In this document: positions 1-9,300 of the stretch, in pieces
Position numbering within the stretch: the first letter of the stretch is position 1
Layout of the letters: each line of letters starts with the position of its first letter
Origin: Anaerolineales bacterium
GTDB lineage: Bacteria > Chloroflexota > Anaerolineae > Anaerolineales > Villigracilaceae
Length of the DNA stretch: 64,000 nucleotides
NCBI GenBank assembly: GCA_017985935.1
Contig: JAGNWT010000002.1
Coordinates: 1-64,000, forward strand
Direction: 5' to 3'
The notes under the pieces: model-generated
The model's database searches: none
What the model saw: only the letters and a program-made list of their open reading frames with translations
What the model was told of the DNA's origin: nothing
Position numbers and translations under genes: made by a program

Positions 1-424
1 TGCGTTTTTGGGTGCGCATGACAACATCCGCGCCGACGATGCAGATCAATGCCTGAACCATCGAACCGAACTGATCATTGTTCGGACCGATGAACTTCAA
101 CAGCAGACCCGGGAACGCCATGGCAGATGCGGCGATGAGCCCGGCGTAGACCGGCTTGAAGCGGTCTTCGGTGGTGAACTTCTGCAAGCCCACCAGGAAG
201 ATCGTCACCAGCACAGCCTGCACCGCCAGACCGATCGACCCGGCGGATTCGAGATTCTTCAAACTCAGGGACGCGATCGCGCTTTGCTCTGTTGACCAGA
301 GAATGAAATGATAGACCAGCAGGCACAACGGCATGGGAAGCACAAAGATCAGGAATACTGCCAAGGCTCCCATCGACCGATTCTGCGGTTCATTTTTTGA
401 CTCAACAGGAATGGATTGTGTCAT
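1..424 (-). CDS. Partial polytopic membrane protein of unknown function
   Basis: The reading frame starts at an ATG whose complement ends at 424, behind a purine-rich GGAGAGAG ribosome site, and stays open for 141 codons to the window edge, so the C-terminus is missing. After a short polar N-terminus of about 18 residues come about four hydrophobic stretches (roughly residues 19-43, 62-82, 91-107 and 119-135), so this is an inner-membrane protein. I do not recognise a family. The YczE-like membrane gene lies upstream in the same direction, separated by about 68 nt that contain a low-complexity TTACT repeat, so co-transcription is possible. Confidence 0.6.
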   Translation of the reverse strand, partial: MTQSIPVESKNEPQNRSMGALAVFLIFVLPMPLCLLVYHFILWSTEQSAIASLSLKNLESAGSIGLAVQAVLVTIFLVGLQKFTTEDRFKPVYAGLIAASAMAFPGLLLKFIGPNNDQFGSMVQALICIVGADVVMRTQKR

Positions 425-436
425 GTTCTCTCTCCT

Positions 437-480
437 CTCTAACTTTTTACTCGTTACTTTTTACTCATTACTTCGCACTC
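437..480. repeat. Low-complexity pyrimidine-rich tract (TTACT-type degenerate repeat)
   Basis: The gap between two minus-strand membrane genes contains a degenerate tandem pattern of about 12 bp built on 'actttttact cgttactttt'. Similar short degenerate tracts of different composition recur elsewhere in the window, near 1911-1947, 17735-17772 and 47959-47993. No function is evident. Confidence 0.5.
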
Positions 481-492
481 TTTCACTTCTTC

Positions 493-1149
493 CTACTCCG
501 CCCCACCCTCGATCCCTGCTTCCACTTCAGGCTCGATCGGCTTATGCGGCTGGACTTTGAATATCTTGAAACCCAACTGCACCGATGGACCGACCAACAC
601 CGCAAAGACCGCCGTGCCGATCCCCGCGGGACCGCCCAGCAGCCAGCCAATGATCACCACGGTCACTTCGATGATGGCACGCGACATGCGAATGCTGATG
701 CCCGTTGTACGTTTGACCGCCAGCATCAAACTGTCACGCGGACCTGCGCCCGCATCCACGCCAATGTAGATCGCGCTTGCCAGCCCCATTAAAAAGATCG
801 CCAGCAACAACATTCCGACTTGCAGCCAGAGATTATCATTTACCGACGGGATGATCTTCAGCCAGAAATCCTCCCACGGACCGATCGACAGGATATTCGC
901 CAGCGTCCCCCAGCCCAATCTTTCACGCATGGCCAGCGCGCCCGTCAACACCACGAACCCCATCACCACGGTCACCGTGCCAATGGAAAGATTCAACTTT
1001 GGAGCCAGCGCCACATCCAACACCGCCCAGGCGGTCGTGCCCAAATTAGAGCCGATCATCAACACGATCGCCAGCGCGAACATCGTAAACCCGATCTCGA
1101 TCACCAGAAAGTCACGCGGAAAAGTCTTCCATCTGATTGGTTTGAACAT
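493..1149 (-). CDS. YczE/YitT-type integral membrane protein
   Basis: This 218-residue protein has about five or six hydrophobic segments. It shows the pattern seen in the YczE/YyaS/YitT membrane family: an N-terminal 'GSNLGTTAWAVLDVALA' segment, a central 'GVDAGAGPRDSLMLAV' and a later 'GWLLGGPAGIGTAVFA'. The family is widespread but its biochemical role is not established; some members have been proposed as transporters or regulators. The start is supported by AAAGGAGAG just upstream. The gene is divergent from the GNAT gene at 1214, and the 64-bp gap between them holds a perfect 19-bp palindrome (1182-1200). The C-terminal tail after the last membrane span is acidic and glycine-rich. Confidence 0.7.
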   Translation of the reverse strand: MFKPIRWKTFPRDFLVIEIGFTMFALAIVLMIGSNLGTTAWAVLDVALAPKLNLSIGTVTVVMGFVVLTGALAMRERLGWGTLANILSIGPWEDFWLKIIPSVNDNLWLQVGMLLLAIFLMGLASAIYIGVDAGAGPRDSLMLAVKRTTGISIRMSRAIIEVTVVIIGWLLGGPAGIGTAVFAVLVGPSVQLGFKIFKVQPHKPIEPEVEAGIEGGAE

Positions 1150-1181
1150 ATCTCTCCTTTAGAAAACACGATGATACCATG

Positions 1182-1200
1182 CACAGCATATTATGCTGTG
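1182..1200. promoter_or_regulatory. Perfect 19-bp palindrome in a divergent promoter region
   Basis: The arms CACAGCATA and TATGCTGTG flank a single T. The site sits in the 64-bp gap between the divergent YczE-like and GNAT genes and ends one base before the TACACT box of the GNAT gene. Position and symmetry suit a dimeric repressor site. The regulator is unknown. Confidence 0.5.
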
Positions 1201-1207
1201 ATACACT
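1199..1207 (+). promoter_or_regulatory. Extended -10 promoter of a probably leaderless GNAT gene
   Basis: TG-A-TACACT (TG at 1199-1200, hexamer 1202-1207) is followed by only six bases before the ATG at 1214. No Shine-Dalgarno sequence is present. Transcription starting at the usual distance would begin at or next to the start codon. Confidence 0.5.
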
Positions 1208-1213
1208 CGCCGC

Positions 1214-1657
1214 ATGGCACAAATTATCGAAGCCCATCGCGATGCGTACACCATCAGCACCGACCCCGCCCGCATTGACATGAACGCCGTGTACGATTTC
1301 CTCTCCCGTGCCTATTGGGCGAACACCCGTCCGCGCGAGATGACCGACAAAGCCTTCGCCAACTCGCTGGTATTCGGCATCTACGAAGGACAAAAGCAGA
1401 TCGGCATTGCGCGCGTCGTCTCGGATTTTTCGGTTTTCGCCTATCTCTGCGATGTCTTCATCCATGAAGATCATCGCGGTCACGGGCTCGGCAAATGGCT
1501 GATGCACACCGTCACCGAGCACCCCGACCTCAAGCATGTCCGCCGCTTCCTGCTGGTCACCAATGACGCGCACGGCTTATATCAACAATTTGGTTTTTCG
1601 CAGATCGAAGAACCTCATAAATGGATGCACCTCGTGCGTCCATTCCCCGGTGAATAA
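1214..1657 (+). CDS. GNAT-family N-acetyltransferase
   Basis: This 147-residue protein has the GNAT fold. The acetyl-CoA pyrophosphate loop is visible as 'RGHGLGKWL' at about residues 88-96, preceded by the beta-4 strand 'YLCDVFIHEDHRG', and it ends in the usual 'GLYQQFGF' motif. The family transfers acetyl groups to an amine, but the acceptor cannot be told from sequence. The ATG lacks a ribosome-binding site and lies six bases behind a -10-like box, suggesting a leaderless mRNA. The stop codon is one base before the rlmI start, so the two genes are probably translationally coupled. Confidence 0.85.
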   Translation: MAQIIEAHRDAYTISTDPARIDMNAVYDFLSRAYWANTRPREMTDKAFANSLVFGIYEGQKQIGIARVVSDFSVFAYLCDVFIHEDHRGHGLGKWLMHTVTEHPDLKHVRRFLLVTNDAHGLYQQFGFSQIEEPHKWMHLVRPFPGE

Positions 1658-1658
1658 C

Positions 1659-2840
1659 ATGATTCTCAAACTCAATGCTGGACGTGAAAAAAGCCTGCTG
1701 CGCCGCCACCCGTGGATATTTTCCAGCGCGCTGCAGAAACTGGATGGAGAACCCGCATCAGGCTCGACCGTTGACCTGCTCTCGTCCGATGGAAAGTTTC
1801 TCGCCCGGGCATCCTACTCGCCCCACTCACAGATCCGCGCCCGTGTGTGGACCTTCACCGACGAACCCGTTGACGCAGACTTCTTCCGCAAGCGGATTCG
1901 CGCGGCAATCGCTCAACGTTCAACTTTAAACCTTCAACATTTCTCAAATGCCTGCCGCCTCATCCACGCCGAATCAGACGGACTCCCCGGGCTGATCGTT
2001 GACCGCTACGACAATGTCCTCGTGCTGCAATCCCTCACCGCTGGCTCTGAATTTTGGAAGCAGACGATCGCGGATATTCTCGTCGAAGAGACGGGCATCC
2101 CCAACATCTACGAACGCTCCGATGCCGATGTGCGCGAGCTGGAAGGTTTGCAACCCATCACTGGCATTTTACGCGGCACACTCCCCGATTCACGGATCAC
2201 CATTCACGAATACAATTTGAAATTTAATGTGGATATTCAACACGGTCACAAGACAGGTTTTTACCTTGACCAACGCGAGAACCGTCACCGTGTGGGCGAG
2301 TTTGCCAAGGGCCGCGATGTGCTCAACTGCTTTTGCTACACCGGCGGATTTTCGATCCACGCTTTGGCGAACGGCGCAAAATCTGTGCTCTCGGTTGACT
2401 CTTCTGCTGATGCGCTTGCCCTGCTTGAAGAAAACATCACGCTCAATCAACTCCCCGCTGACCGCCACACCTCGCTCGAAGGTGACGTCTTTCAACTGCT
2501 GAGAAAATTCCGCGACGAGAACCGCTCCTTCGATATGATCATCCTCGACCCGCCGAAGTTCGCTCCCACCGCCGCCCACGCCGAGAAAGCCTCCCGCGCC
2601 TACAAAGACATCAACCTGCTGGCATTCAAACTTTTACGCCACGGCGGGATGCTCTTCACCTACTCCTGCTCCGGCGGCATCGACGCCGCCCTCTTTCAAA
2701 AGATCGTCGCCTCCGCCGCATTGGATGCAGGCACGGACGCGACGATCATCGAGCATTTGTCACAGGGCAGTGACCACCCCGTCAGTTTACATTTTCCCGA
2801 AGGCGCATACCTGAAGGGGCTGGTCTGCGTGAAGGGCTGA
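1659..2840 (+). CDS. rlmI: 23S rRNA (cytosine-C5)-methyltransferase, RlmI family
   Basis: The 393-residue length is close to that of E. coli RlmI. The N-terminus (about 1-70) is a PUA-type RNA-binding domain beginning with 'REKSLLRRHPWIFSSAL'. The C-terminal Rossmann methyltransferase has the SAM motif 'NCFCYTGGFS' (223-232), 'LDPPK' (296-300) and the catalytic-cysteine motif 'YSCSGG' (Cys337). The reading frame is open further upstream, but the ATG at 1659, one base after the GNAT stop, gives the family N-terminus. At about residues 85-97 the coding DNA (1911-1947) contains a low-complexity CAAC-rich stretch resembling intergenic tracts elsewhere in the window. The gene runs convergently into the nucleoside phosphorylase, 2 nt away. 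Confidence 0.88.
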   Translation: MILKLNAGREKSLLRRHPWIFSSALQKLDGEPASGSTVDLLSSDGKFLARASYSPHSQIRARVWTFTDEPVDADFFRKRIRAAIAQRSTLNLQHFSNACRLIHAESDGLPGLIVDRYDNVLVLQSLTAGSEFWKQTIADILVEETGIPNIYERSDADVRELEGLQPITGILRGTLPDSRITIHEYNLKFNVDIQHGHKTGFYLDQRENRHRVGEFAKGRDVLNCFCYTGGFSIHALANGAKSVLSVDSSADALALLEENITLNQLPADRHTSLEGDVFQLLRKFRDENRSFDMIILDPPKFAPTAAHAEKASRAYKDINLLAFKLLRHGGMLFTYSCSGGIDAALFQKIVASAALDAGTDATIIEHLSQGSDHPVSLHFPEGAYLKGLVCVKG

Positions 2841-2842
2841 CC

Positions 2843-3601
2843 TTATAAACCAAGGCAAGCCTGCGCGCTCAACCAGAACAGGCTCTCCCGAATTTCACTC
2901 CGAGACTGCCAGCCGCGGTTATCCCACTCTTCGCCGCTTAGATCATCGCCGCCATACAAAACCTGACCAAAGGAAACATTTCGAAACTGGGAAACCGCCA
3001 TCATCGCGGCGGCTTCCATCTCCACCGTGAGGCAGCCCTCCTGCTTCCTCGCGGCGATCTTGTTCGGTGTTTCGCGATAGGGGGCGTCAGTCGTCCATGT
3101 TTTTCCCACCAAATATGGTAAGTTGCGCTGGTCCAAGGTCGAGACCAACGCCTGCACACCAGCCGGGTCTGCGTTCACTTCTCTTGCAGGCGGCAGATAA
3201 TGATATGAAGCGCCTTCATCGCGGACAGCCGCAGAAACCACGATCAAATGTCCCACGGCAACATCCCTCACAAGAACGCCCGCGCCGCCGCAAGCGATGA
3301 ACTTCCTGCAGCCATAGGCGATCGCCTCTTCCAAAAGCGAAGAACTCAAAGCAGACCCAATCCCCGGGTGAAAGAAAGCCAGCCGCTTCCCCTCAAATTC
3401 AATTTCATAAATGGGATGAGGACCATCCTCCCAATATCGATCCACAATGACCCGGGCCTTGTGCTCGCTCACGATCTTTTCGATCACATCGTAAAAAAAG
3501 CAGATCACACAATGTTCCGGCACATCGCGCGGACGGATCACTTTGGAAGGTTCGATCTTTGCTTCACGAGTTGAGTCAAATTCAAGAATGGGATATGTCA
3601 T
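2843..3601 (-). CDS. Nucleoside phosphorylase (uridine phosphorylase-like)
   Basis: This 252-residue protein belongs to the PNP/UDP hexameric phosphorylase family. 'CGGAGVL' (about 104-110) and 'VEMEAAAM' (193-200, carrying the ribose-contacting Met/Glu pair) are diagnostic. The later 'GGDDLSGEEW' segment supplies the acidic residue near the base. The reaction is reversible phosphorolysis of a nucleoside to base and ribose-1-phosphate; whether pyrimidine or purine cannot be settled here. The start is supported by AAGGAAG six bases upstream. A BMP-type nucleoside importer is encoded about 48 kb away, a plausible but unproven partner in nucleoside salvage. Confidence 0.8.
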   Translation of the reverse strand: MTYPILEFDSTREAKIEPSKVIRPRDVPEHCVICFFYDVIEKIVSEHKARVIVDRYWEDGPHPIYEIEFEGKRLAFFHPGIGSALSSSLLEEAIAYGCRKFIACGGAGVLVRDVAVGHLIVVSAAVRDEGASYHYLPPAREVNADPAGVQALVSTLDQRNLPYLVGKTWTTDAPYRETPNKIAARKQEGCLTVEMEAAAMMAVSQFRNVSFGQVLYGGDDLSGEEWDNRGWQSRSEIRESLFWLSAQACLGL

Positions 3602-3622
3602 GCGAATCTTTCCTTCTCTGGG

Positions 3623-4615
3623 TTAGCCGCCCAGCCCCGGCAGCCCGCCCGCAGACTTTGCCAACTTCACCGCGCGGAGGATCGCTTCTGCCATCGCTTC
3701 AGCGGCAAATGAGCCAACCGTTGTCACATCCGCTTTCTTGGTGCCGGTGGACAAGGCAAAGATCGTATCACCGTCGAGCATGGTGTGCGCCGGCCGGATG
3801 CTGCGAGCCAATCCATCATGCGCCATTTGCGCCACCTTGCCTGCCTGAGCCTTGGTTAACCTGGCATTCGTGGCCACAGCCCCAATGACCGTGTTACCGC
3901 GATTTGCCAGCCCAAGCACTCCGCGCCCAAGCGGTCGCTTCATCATTGCCAGCGTATCTGCGAATCTTTCACTGCCGCCGATCTTCAACGGACCGATCTT
4001 CCCTGAGCGCAGACCTGCAACGATCTCACCACTTGCCGGGTCGATCACATCGCCCCAGGCATTGACCGCCACAATGGCGCCAACGATCACTCCTCCGCCA
4101 ATGTCGATGCTGGCCGTGCCCAGCCCGGACTTCATGGACAGCCCCGGGCCGAACATCTTCCCCACCGATGCGCCCATGCCGGCGCCAACATTTCCTTCGG
4201 CGGGCGCGTCAGACCGTGCCGAGGCGGCGGCTAATGCGCCCATCGCAGAGTCAGGTCGAACGTCAGCGCGACCGATTCCCAGATCATATAGAATGGCGGA
4301 TGGGACGATCGGCACCCGCGCAACGCCAGTGTTGAATCCGATCTTTTTCTCTTCGAGATACCGCATCACCCCTCCGGCTGCATCCAACCCATAGGCAGAT
4401 CCACCCGCGAGCACAATGGCATGGACCTTTTCAACAAGGTTGACGGGATCCAGCAGGTCGGTCTCACGCGTGCCAGGCGCGCCGCCGCGCACATCCACGC
4501 CAGCCACGGCACCTTTGCGGCAAAGGATGACCGTGCAGCCGGTGAGGGCTTCTTCGTTCTGCGCGTGCCCAACTTCAATTCCGCGCACATCGGTAATGGA
4601 ATGATTAAGTTTCAT
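3623..4615 (-). CDS. P1-family (S58/DmpA-like) peptidase
   Basis: I start the protein (330 residues) at the ATG at 4615 because it has an AGGA element eight bases upstream and gives the family N-terminus 'MKLNHSITDVRGIEVGHAQ'. The open frame reaches 4690 but would overlap the neighbouring GNAT gene. Family signatures are 'VLAGGSAYGLDAAGGV' and 'GNVGAGMGASVGKMFG', followed by 'SGLGTAS', where DmpA-type enzymes autoprocess to expose a nucleophile. Members are aminopeptidases or amidases made as self-cleaving precursors in the cytoplasm. The substrate is unknown. The gene follows the GNAT gene by 4 nt, so they likely share a transcript. Confidence 0.82.
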   Translation of the reverse strand: MKLNHSITDVRGIEVGHAQNEEALTGCTVILCRKGAVAGVDVRGGAPGTRETDLLDPVNLVEKVHAIVLAGGSAYGLDAAGGVMRYLEEKKIGFNTGVARVPIVPSAILYDLGIGRADVRPDSAMGALAAASARSDAPAEGNVGAGMGASVGKMFGPGLSMKSGLGTASIDIGGGVIVGAIVAVNAWGDVIDPASGEIVAGLRSGKIGPLKIGGSERFADTLAMMKRPLGRGVLGLANRGNTVIGAVATNARLTKAQAGKVAQMAHDGLARSIRPAHTMLDGDTIFALSTGTKKADVTTVGSFAAEAMAEAILRAVKLAKSAGGLPGLGG

Positions 4616-4619
4616 GGCT

Positions 4620-5078
4620 TTATCCTGATAATCCTTTTCGCATGTAGACCCGCGCAAGACCAGCTTCCAGCCGGCGGTCATATTCAGCATAGCCTATTTT
4701 TTTATACAATGCCTGATTCTCTGTCATCAGTTCGTGGGTGTAAAGATAAATACTATCGAAGCCCTGTCTTTGCGCTTCCGCTTCCGAGTGCGCAAGCATG
4801 AGCCGCCCCACCCCAACGCCCTGATGAGTTGGTTCAACGGCAATGACATCGAGTAAAAATCCTTCATCTTTAATGCACAGCACAAGCGCGCCAACGATGG
4901 CGGCTTCCTGCACTGCAACCCAGACCTGATGTTCACGGATCTCATGAGCGTAGTCCATGAGCATGGGACCGGGCATTCTGCCCATGCGTTCAACGTAATG
5001 ACCGAAAGCATGGTGAACGCAGGCGGTCACGGATGATGCATCTGCATCGACGGCGCGGCGCAAAAAGAAGGCGGACAT
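4620..5078 (-). CDS. GNAT-family N-acetyltransferase
   Basis: This 152-residue protein is a single GNAT domain. Motif A 'HQGVGVGRLML' (about 85-95) binds acetyl-CoA, preceded by the strand 'FLLDVIAVEPT' and followed by 'ALYKKIGYAEYDRR'. The acceptor is unknown. It lies between the YcaQ-like gene (2 nt upstream) and the P1 peptidase (4 nt downstream) on the same strand. No clear Shine-Dalgarno sequence precedes the ATG, which suits coupling to the preceding stop codon. Confidence 0.8.
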   Translation of the reverse strand: MSAFFLRRAVDADASSVTACVHHAFGHYVERMGRMPGPMLMDYAHEIREHQVWVAVQEAAIVGALVLCIKDEGFLLDVIAVEPTHQGVGVGRLMLAHSEAEAQRQGFDSIYLYTHELMTENQALYKKIGYAEYDRRLEAGLARVYMRKGLSG

Positions 5079-5080
5079 TT

Positions 5081-6334
5081 TTATTTAAGTTTCTGTTTTA
5101 TATGCGAGCGGAGTTTCGCCGGTTTGATGCCGTCCAGGTTGTATTTGTCCGCGCCGATCATCTGGGCGAAGCGGCGCAGTCCATTGGCGAGTGCATCGGC
5201 AAAAGCATCATCTTTGGGGGCATCGTCTTCGAGCCAAAAACCAAGGACGTGCAGAGTATTGGTCTGACGGTCCAACTTGGGGTCAAGACGAGCCACAAGG
5301 TCATCACCATACAGAATGGGCAAGGTGTAATACCCCCAGCGGCGTTGATGAGCAGGCTTGTACACTTCCCAAATATATTCAAAATCAAAGACCTGTCTGG
5401 CGCGCCCGCGGGCGCTGACGATCTCCAGCGGCGCGAGGAAGGTGACCTCGTCCTGTGTGCCGGGCTTTCTAGTCTTCCAAGCCTTGGGAATCCTCCCAGC
5501 TTCGATCTCTTCGAGCAGCGGAATATTCTCTGCGAGCGTGATCCACTTATCTTTGAAGCCATCCACTTTCAACGGAGCAATGACACGACTCGCGTACATC
5601 TCATCCAGTTTTTGTTTTTCCTCTTTGGGAGAGACCTTTCTTTCGATCCAATCGGACCAGCTGATCCGCCAGCGTGCTTCGCGCATCAGTCCCAGAAAAG
5701 AGATGGTCTTGCGAGCAAAGAAATCTTCGGCTGTTCTTTCTTCAGCCATGTAATCATACTCTTTGGGAGCCACACGCTCGCGCAGGTCGTAGACACGGTC
5801 GAATCCTTTACGGTTGGTGATCATCACATCGCCCAGCAGCCATGAATAAAAAAGCGCCACGGCGGTATCCTTGCGACCACGGTAACTCCAATATTTAAGT
5901 CCCTCCCCTTGAAAGTCGCGATTGCTCATGGGTCCATTGTCCCGAAGGATCTTTTGAACCTGTTCCATCGCTTGCGGGTGCGATCTTTTGAATTGCACCA
6001 TGCGCGGATAAACATTCGTGCGGCTCATGGACACACGCCAGTATGGCAGTTCGTCCATGGGATACATGAACAAAGTCCCGCCGTAATCGAAGGCTTTGCG
6101 TTCTTCGTACGCCATTTTATAAAGCAGGTTGGGCTTGTAATTGAACACGCGGCCGTACATGGCAATATCCTGGCTGCGCGCGACCATGACCAGCGGGTCG
6201 AGTTGCAGGGCTTGCATCTGGCGCAAAGCGGATTCGGTGCCGGCAAGTCCTTCGAAACGGCGACCGGGCCAAAGTCCCTGTTGACCGAGCAGGAAACGGC
6301 GAAAGGTCATCTTTGAGATCGATTCAACTGTCAT
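5081..6334 (-). CDS. YcaQ/AlkX-like winged-helix DNA glycosylase
   Basis: This 417-residue protein belongs to the HTH_42 (tandem winged-helix) family. The N-terminal helix has 'QALQLDPLVMVARSQD'; the Gln44-Leu-Asp46 triad fits the Q-hydrophobic-D motif described for the YcaQ/AlkX branch, whereas the AlkZ branch carries Q-x-Q. The characterised E. coli enzyme excises bulky N-alkyl adducts and unhooks interstrand crosslinks. The length and the Trp/Arg-rich middle ('RRWGYYTLPILYGDDLVARLDPK') match the family. It starts 3 nt behind the HD-GYP gene and precedes the GNAT gene, so a sensor-repair-acetyltransferase-peptidase operon is likely. A repair role is inferred from family only. Confidence 0.78.
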   Translation of the reverse strand: MTVESISKMTFRRFLLGQQGLWPGRRFEGLAGTESALRQMQALQLDPLVMVARSQDIAMYGRVFNYKPNLLYKMAYEERKAFDYGGTLFMYPMDELPYWRVSMSRTNVYPRMVQFKRSHPQAMEQVQKILRDNGPMSNRDFQGEGLKYWSYRGRKDTAVALFYSWLLGDVMITNRKGFDRVYDLRERVAPKEYDYMAEERTAEDFFARKTISFLGLMREARWRISWSDWIERKVSPKEEKQKLDEMYASRVIAPLKVDGFKDKWITLAENIPLLEEIEAGRIPKAWKTRKPGTQDEVTFLAPLEIVSARGRARQVFDFEYIWEVYKPAHQRRWGYYTLPILYGDDLVARLDPKLDRQTNTLHVLGFWLEDDAPKDDAFADALANGLRRFAQMIGADKYNLDGIKPAKLRSHIKQKLK

Positions 6335-6337
6335 GGG

Positions 6338-9300
6338 TTATTTGATCACCTTTAAAAATTCCTCCACAACTTGTGGGTCGAAGTGTATGCCGCTTTGTTC
6401 CTTGATATAGGTCAGCGCTTTTTTCTTGGTCCAGCCTTTTCGGTAAGGACGCTCGCTTGTCAGCGCATCCCAAACATCGACAACCGCAAAGATACGCGCC
6501 ACAAGCGGGATCTGTTCGCCTTTCAATCCGCGCGGGTAACCGGAGCCGTCCCATTTTTCGTGATGGGCATAGGGGATATCCAGTGACTGATTCAAGTAGC
6601 GGATGGGTTGAAGCATTTCATAGGCAAGCTGCGGGTGCTTGCGCATGATGACCCATTCCTTTGTGGTAAGCGGCCCGGCTTTGAGGAGGATATGATCGGG
6701 GATGCCCATCTTGCCGATATCATGCAGGAGAGCGCCGCGGCGGATGTTGAGAATATCGCGGTCGTGAACGCCCATGGCTTTGGCCAGCAGCACGGTCAGT
6801 TCCGTGACCCGTTGAGTGTGACCTTCCGTTTCGCGATCACGCAGGTCCATTGCGCGAGACCAGCCTTCGATGGTGGCATCGTACGCGATGGCAAGTTCCA
6901 TGTTGGCGCGCTGAAGATTGTCGAACATGTGGGCGTTATCAATGGTGATCGCGGCCTGCCCGGCAAGGGTCTCAAGAAATTCCAGCCATTCCGAATCGGG
7001 GGTGAAATCGGACCGGCGATATACCTCCAGCACTCCTTTTACCTCACCTTTTGCGATCAAGGGAACACAAATATAGTTTCTGAATTTTTCGTCCATCCAC
7101 AAGCGGGCGAAGGAATGATTCTCGCGGATCTGTGTCTGGTCGAACACTTTGACGATCTTGCGCTCCATGACGCTTCTTCCCGCGAAGCGGTCATTGAGCT
7201 GCACATCGGCGCCCTCGATGAAACGGGTGCGGAATCCCTGCCCGGCGGCATATTGCAAAACCTGCAAGTGCGGATGCAGCAGCAAAATATCGGCTGCGTC
7301 CACACCCAATTGAGTGATGGTGTGATTAAGCAGGATGTTAAGCGTGATGCGCAGGTCCAGGCTTGAGGCAATGACCTGATCCATGGCGCGCAAGGTCTGC
7401 AAGTGATCCAGCCGGCGCATGGTCTCTGAATACAACCGCACACGATTGATGGCATTCCCAAGCATCTCGCTCGCGGTGATGAGCATGCGTGTGGCTTCAG
7501 GCGCGAACTGATTAACGTGCCTGCCCTTTTTTCGGGCAGTGAGCAGAACGCCGATCAAATGATCGCCGGATAATACAGGCGTGAGAATGGCGGGACCAAG
7601 GTTCTCCAATCCGCCCAGGTTCTTAAGCCGCGTGGGGTCGTTCGACAGGTCGTCGGTTTGATACAGTTGGCGTGATTTCAAAATGGAACCGCTGATACCT
7701 TCGGTTACATCAAATTTGAAACCAATGCTGGGGATGAGGTCACCCGTGGCATTGACGATGTTCAAAGCGGACTCACCCGGCTCAAGCAGGATCACCGCCA
7801 TCGTATCCGCCTGCACGGCGCGCTCCAATTCCTTGAGGATCTGCGGCAGGATCTCTGTTTCAGTCTGCACGAAGCTGATGTGATTGGAAATGGCAAAGAG
7901 GGTCTCCAACTCACGGGTGCGAGCCAGCAGAGATTCTTCTGCGCGTTTGCGGTCGCGGTTCTCGAACTGCAGCCGCTGGAACAGGTCCGAGTTGATCAGC
8001 GCCACTGCAACTTGCGAGCCAAATGCGTTGAGAAGATTCAAGTCATTTTCTGCGTAGGCATTCAACCGCTGATTGAACACTTGAATTGCGCCCACCACCT
8101 GATTCTCCACGATCATTGGCACGATCATCGCCGAGAGCGGGGTATCGGCGTATTCGGGGAATTGTCCCGCCCGGTCATCCTGATCGTTCGCGCTCACTGA
8201 TCGTTGTTGATAGCCGCTGAACAGAATCGGTTTTCCGCTGCGGATCACTTCACTCTGCGGACCATGCTTATCCTGCTCGATCGAGATCGGCGGGTAAGCC
8301 TTCGGGTCCACCTGAACATTTCCATCCCAGCCACAGACCAGAGAGATCAACCCCGTTCGCTTCTCAAATGAAGTGATGAATATCTTGTCGCAGGAGATCA
8401 ATTGCGCAATGCTATTGCAGGCGACTTCGTGAATGTGCTGCGGCGCAAAGGAAGCGTTCAACTGGCGGGACGCTTCGTAGATCAATTGCAGCTTTTCGGC
8501 CTGCGCATTCCACGCATCCTGGGCGTGCTTCCGTTCGGTGACATCGCGCAGCATGCCGGCGTGATAAATGACTTCACCCTGATCATTGTGAATATAGTAC
8601 CCGTGATCTTCCACCCAGATCTCTGACCCATCCTTGCGGCGCATTCGGTACACTTCCGTCTCTTCCCGCCCGGTATCCAGAATGTGGCTGCCGCGTTCTT
8701 CGGGAGCAAAGTACAACTCCTTCTTGATGTCCACCTCAAGCATTTCTTCCCTGCTGTCATAGCCGAACATATTGACCATGGCAGGGTTCACGTCCACGAA
8801 CTTTCCACCGGGCGTGCTGCGATAAATACCGTCCATCATCCGGTCGAACAAAGTCCGATAGCGTGCTTCAGACTCGCGCAGCGCTTTTTCGGTGGTCCTG
8901 CGTTCGGCTAGCTCATTCTGCACATCGGTGAACAGGCGCGCATTTTGAATACTGGCTGCCGCCTGCCCCGCAAGCGACTCCGCAAGGATCTGATATTCCT
9001 GGGTGAAGAAATTGGCTTCGGTCTTGTCGATCGAATACAGACCCAGAACCCTGCCGCCAGCGACCAGCGGAACACCCATCCAACTGACGACATGTTCCGT
9101 TCCGGGTACACGCTCCCAGCCGGGGTAGACGCGGGTATCTTGAATGACAAAACTTCTTTTTTCAGAGAGGATCGTCTCGAAGGCAGAGTGACTGTGCACG
9201 CTGAAAGAGAGGCTGCGGGTCTTTGATGCGTCTGTAAATCCCTCATAACCGCGAATGGCAGTGATCACCAGCCTTTCATCGGCCTGAAGCAGCATCACAT

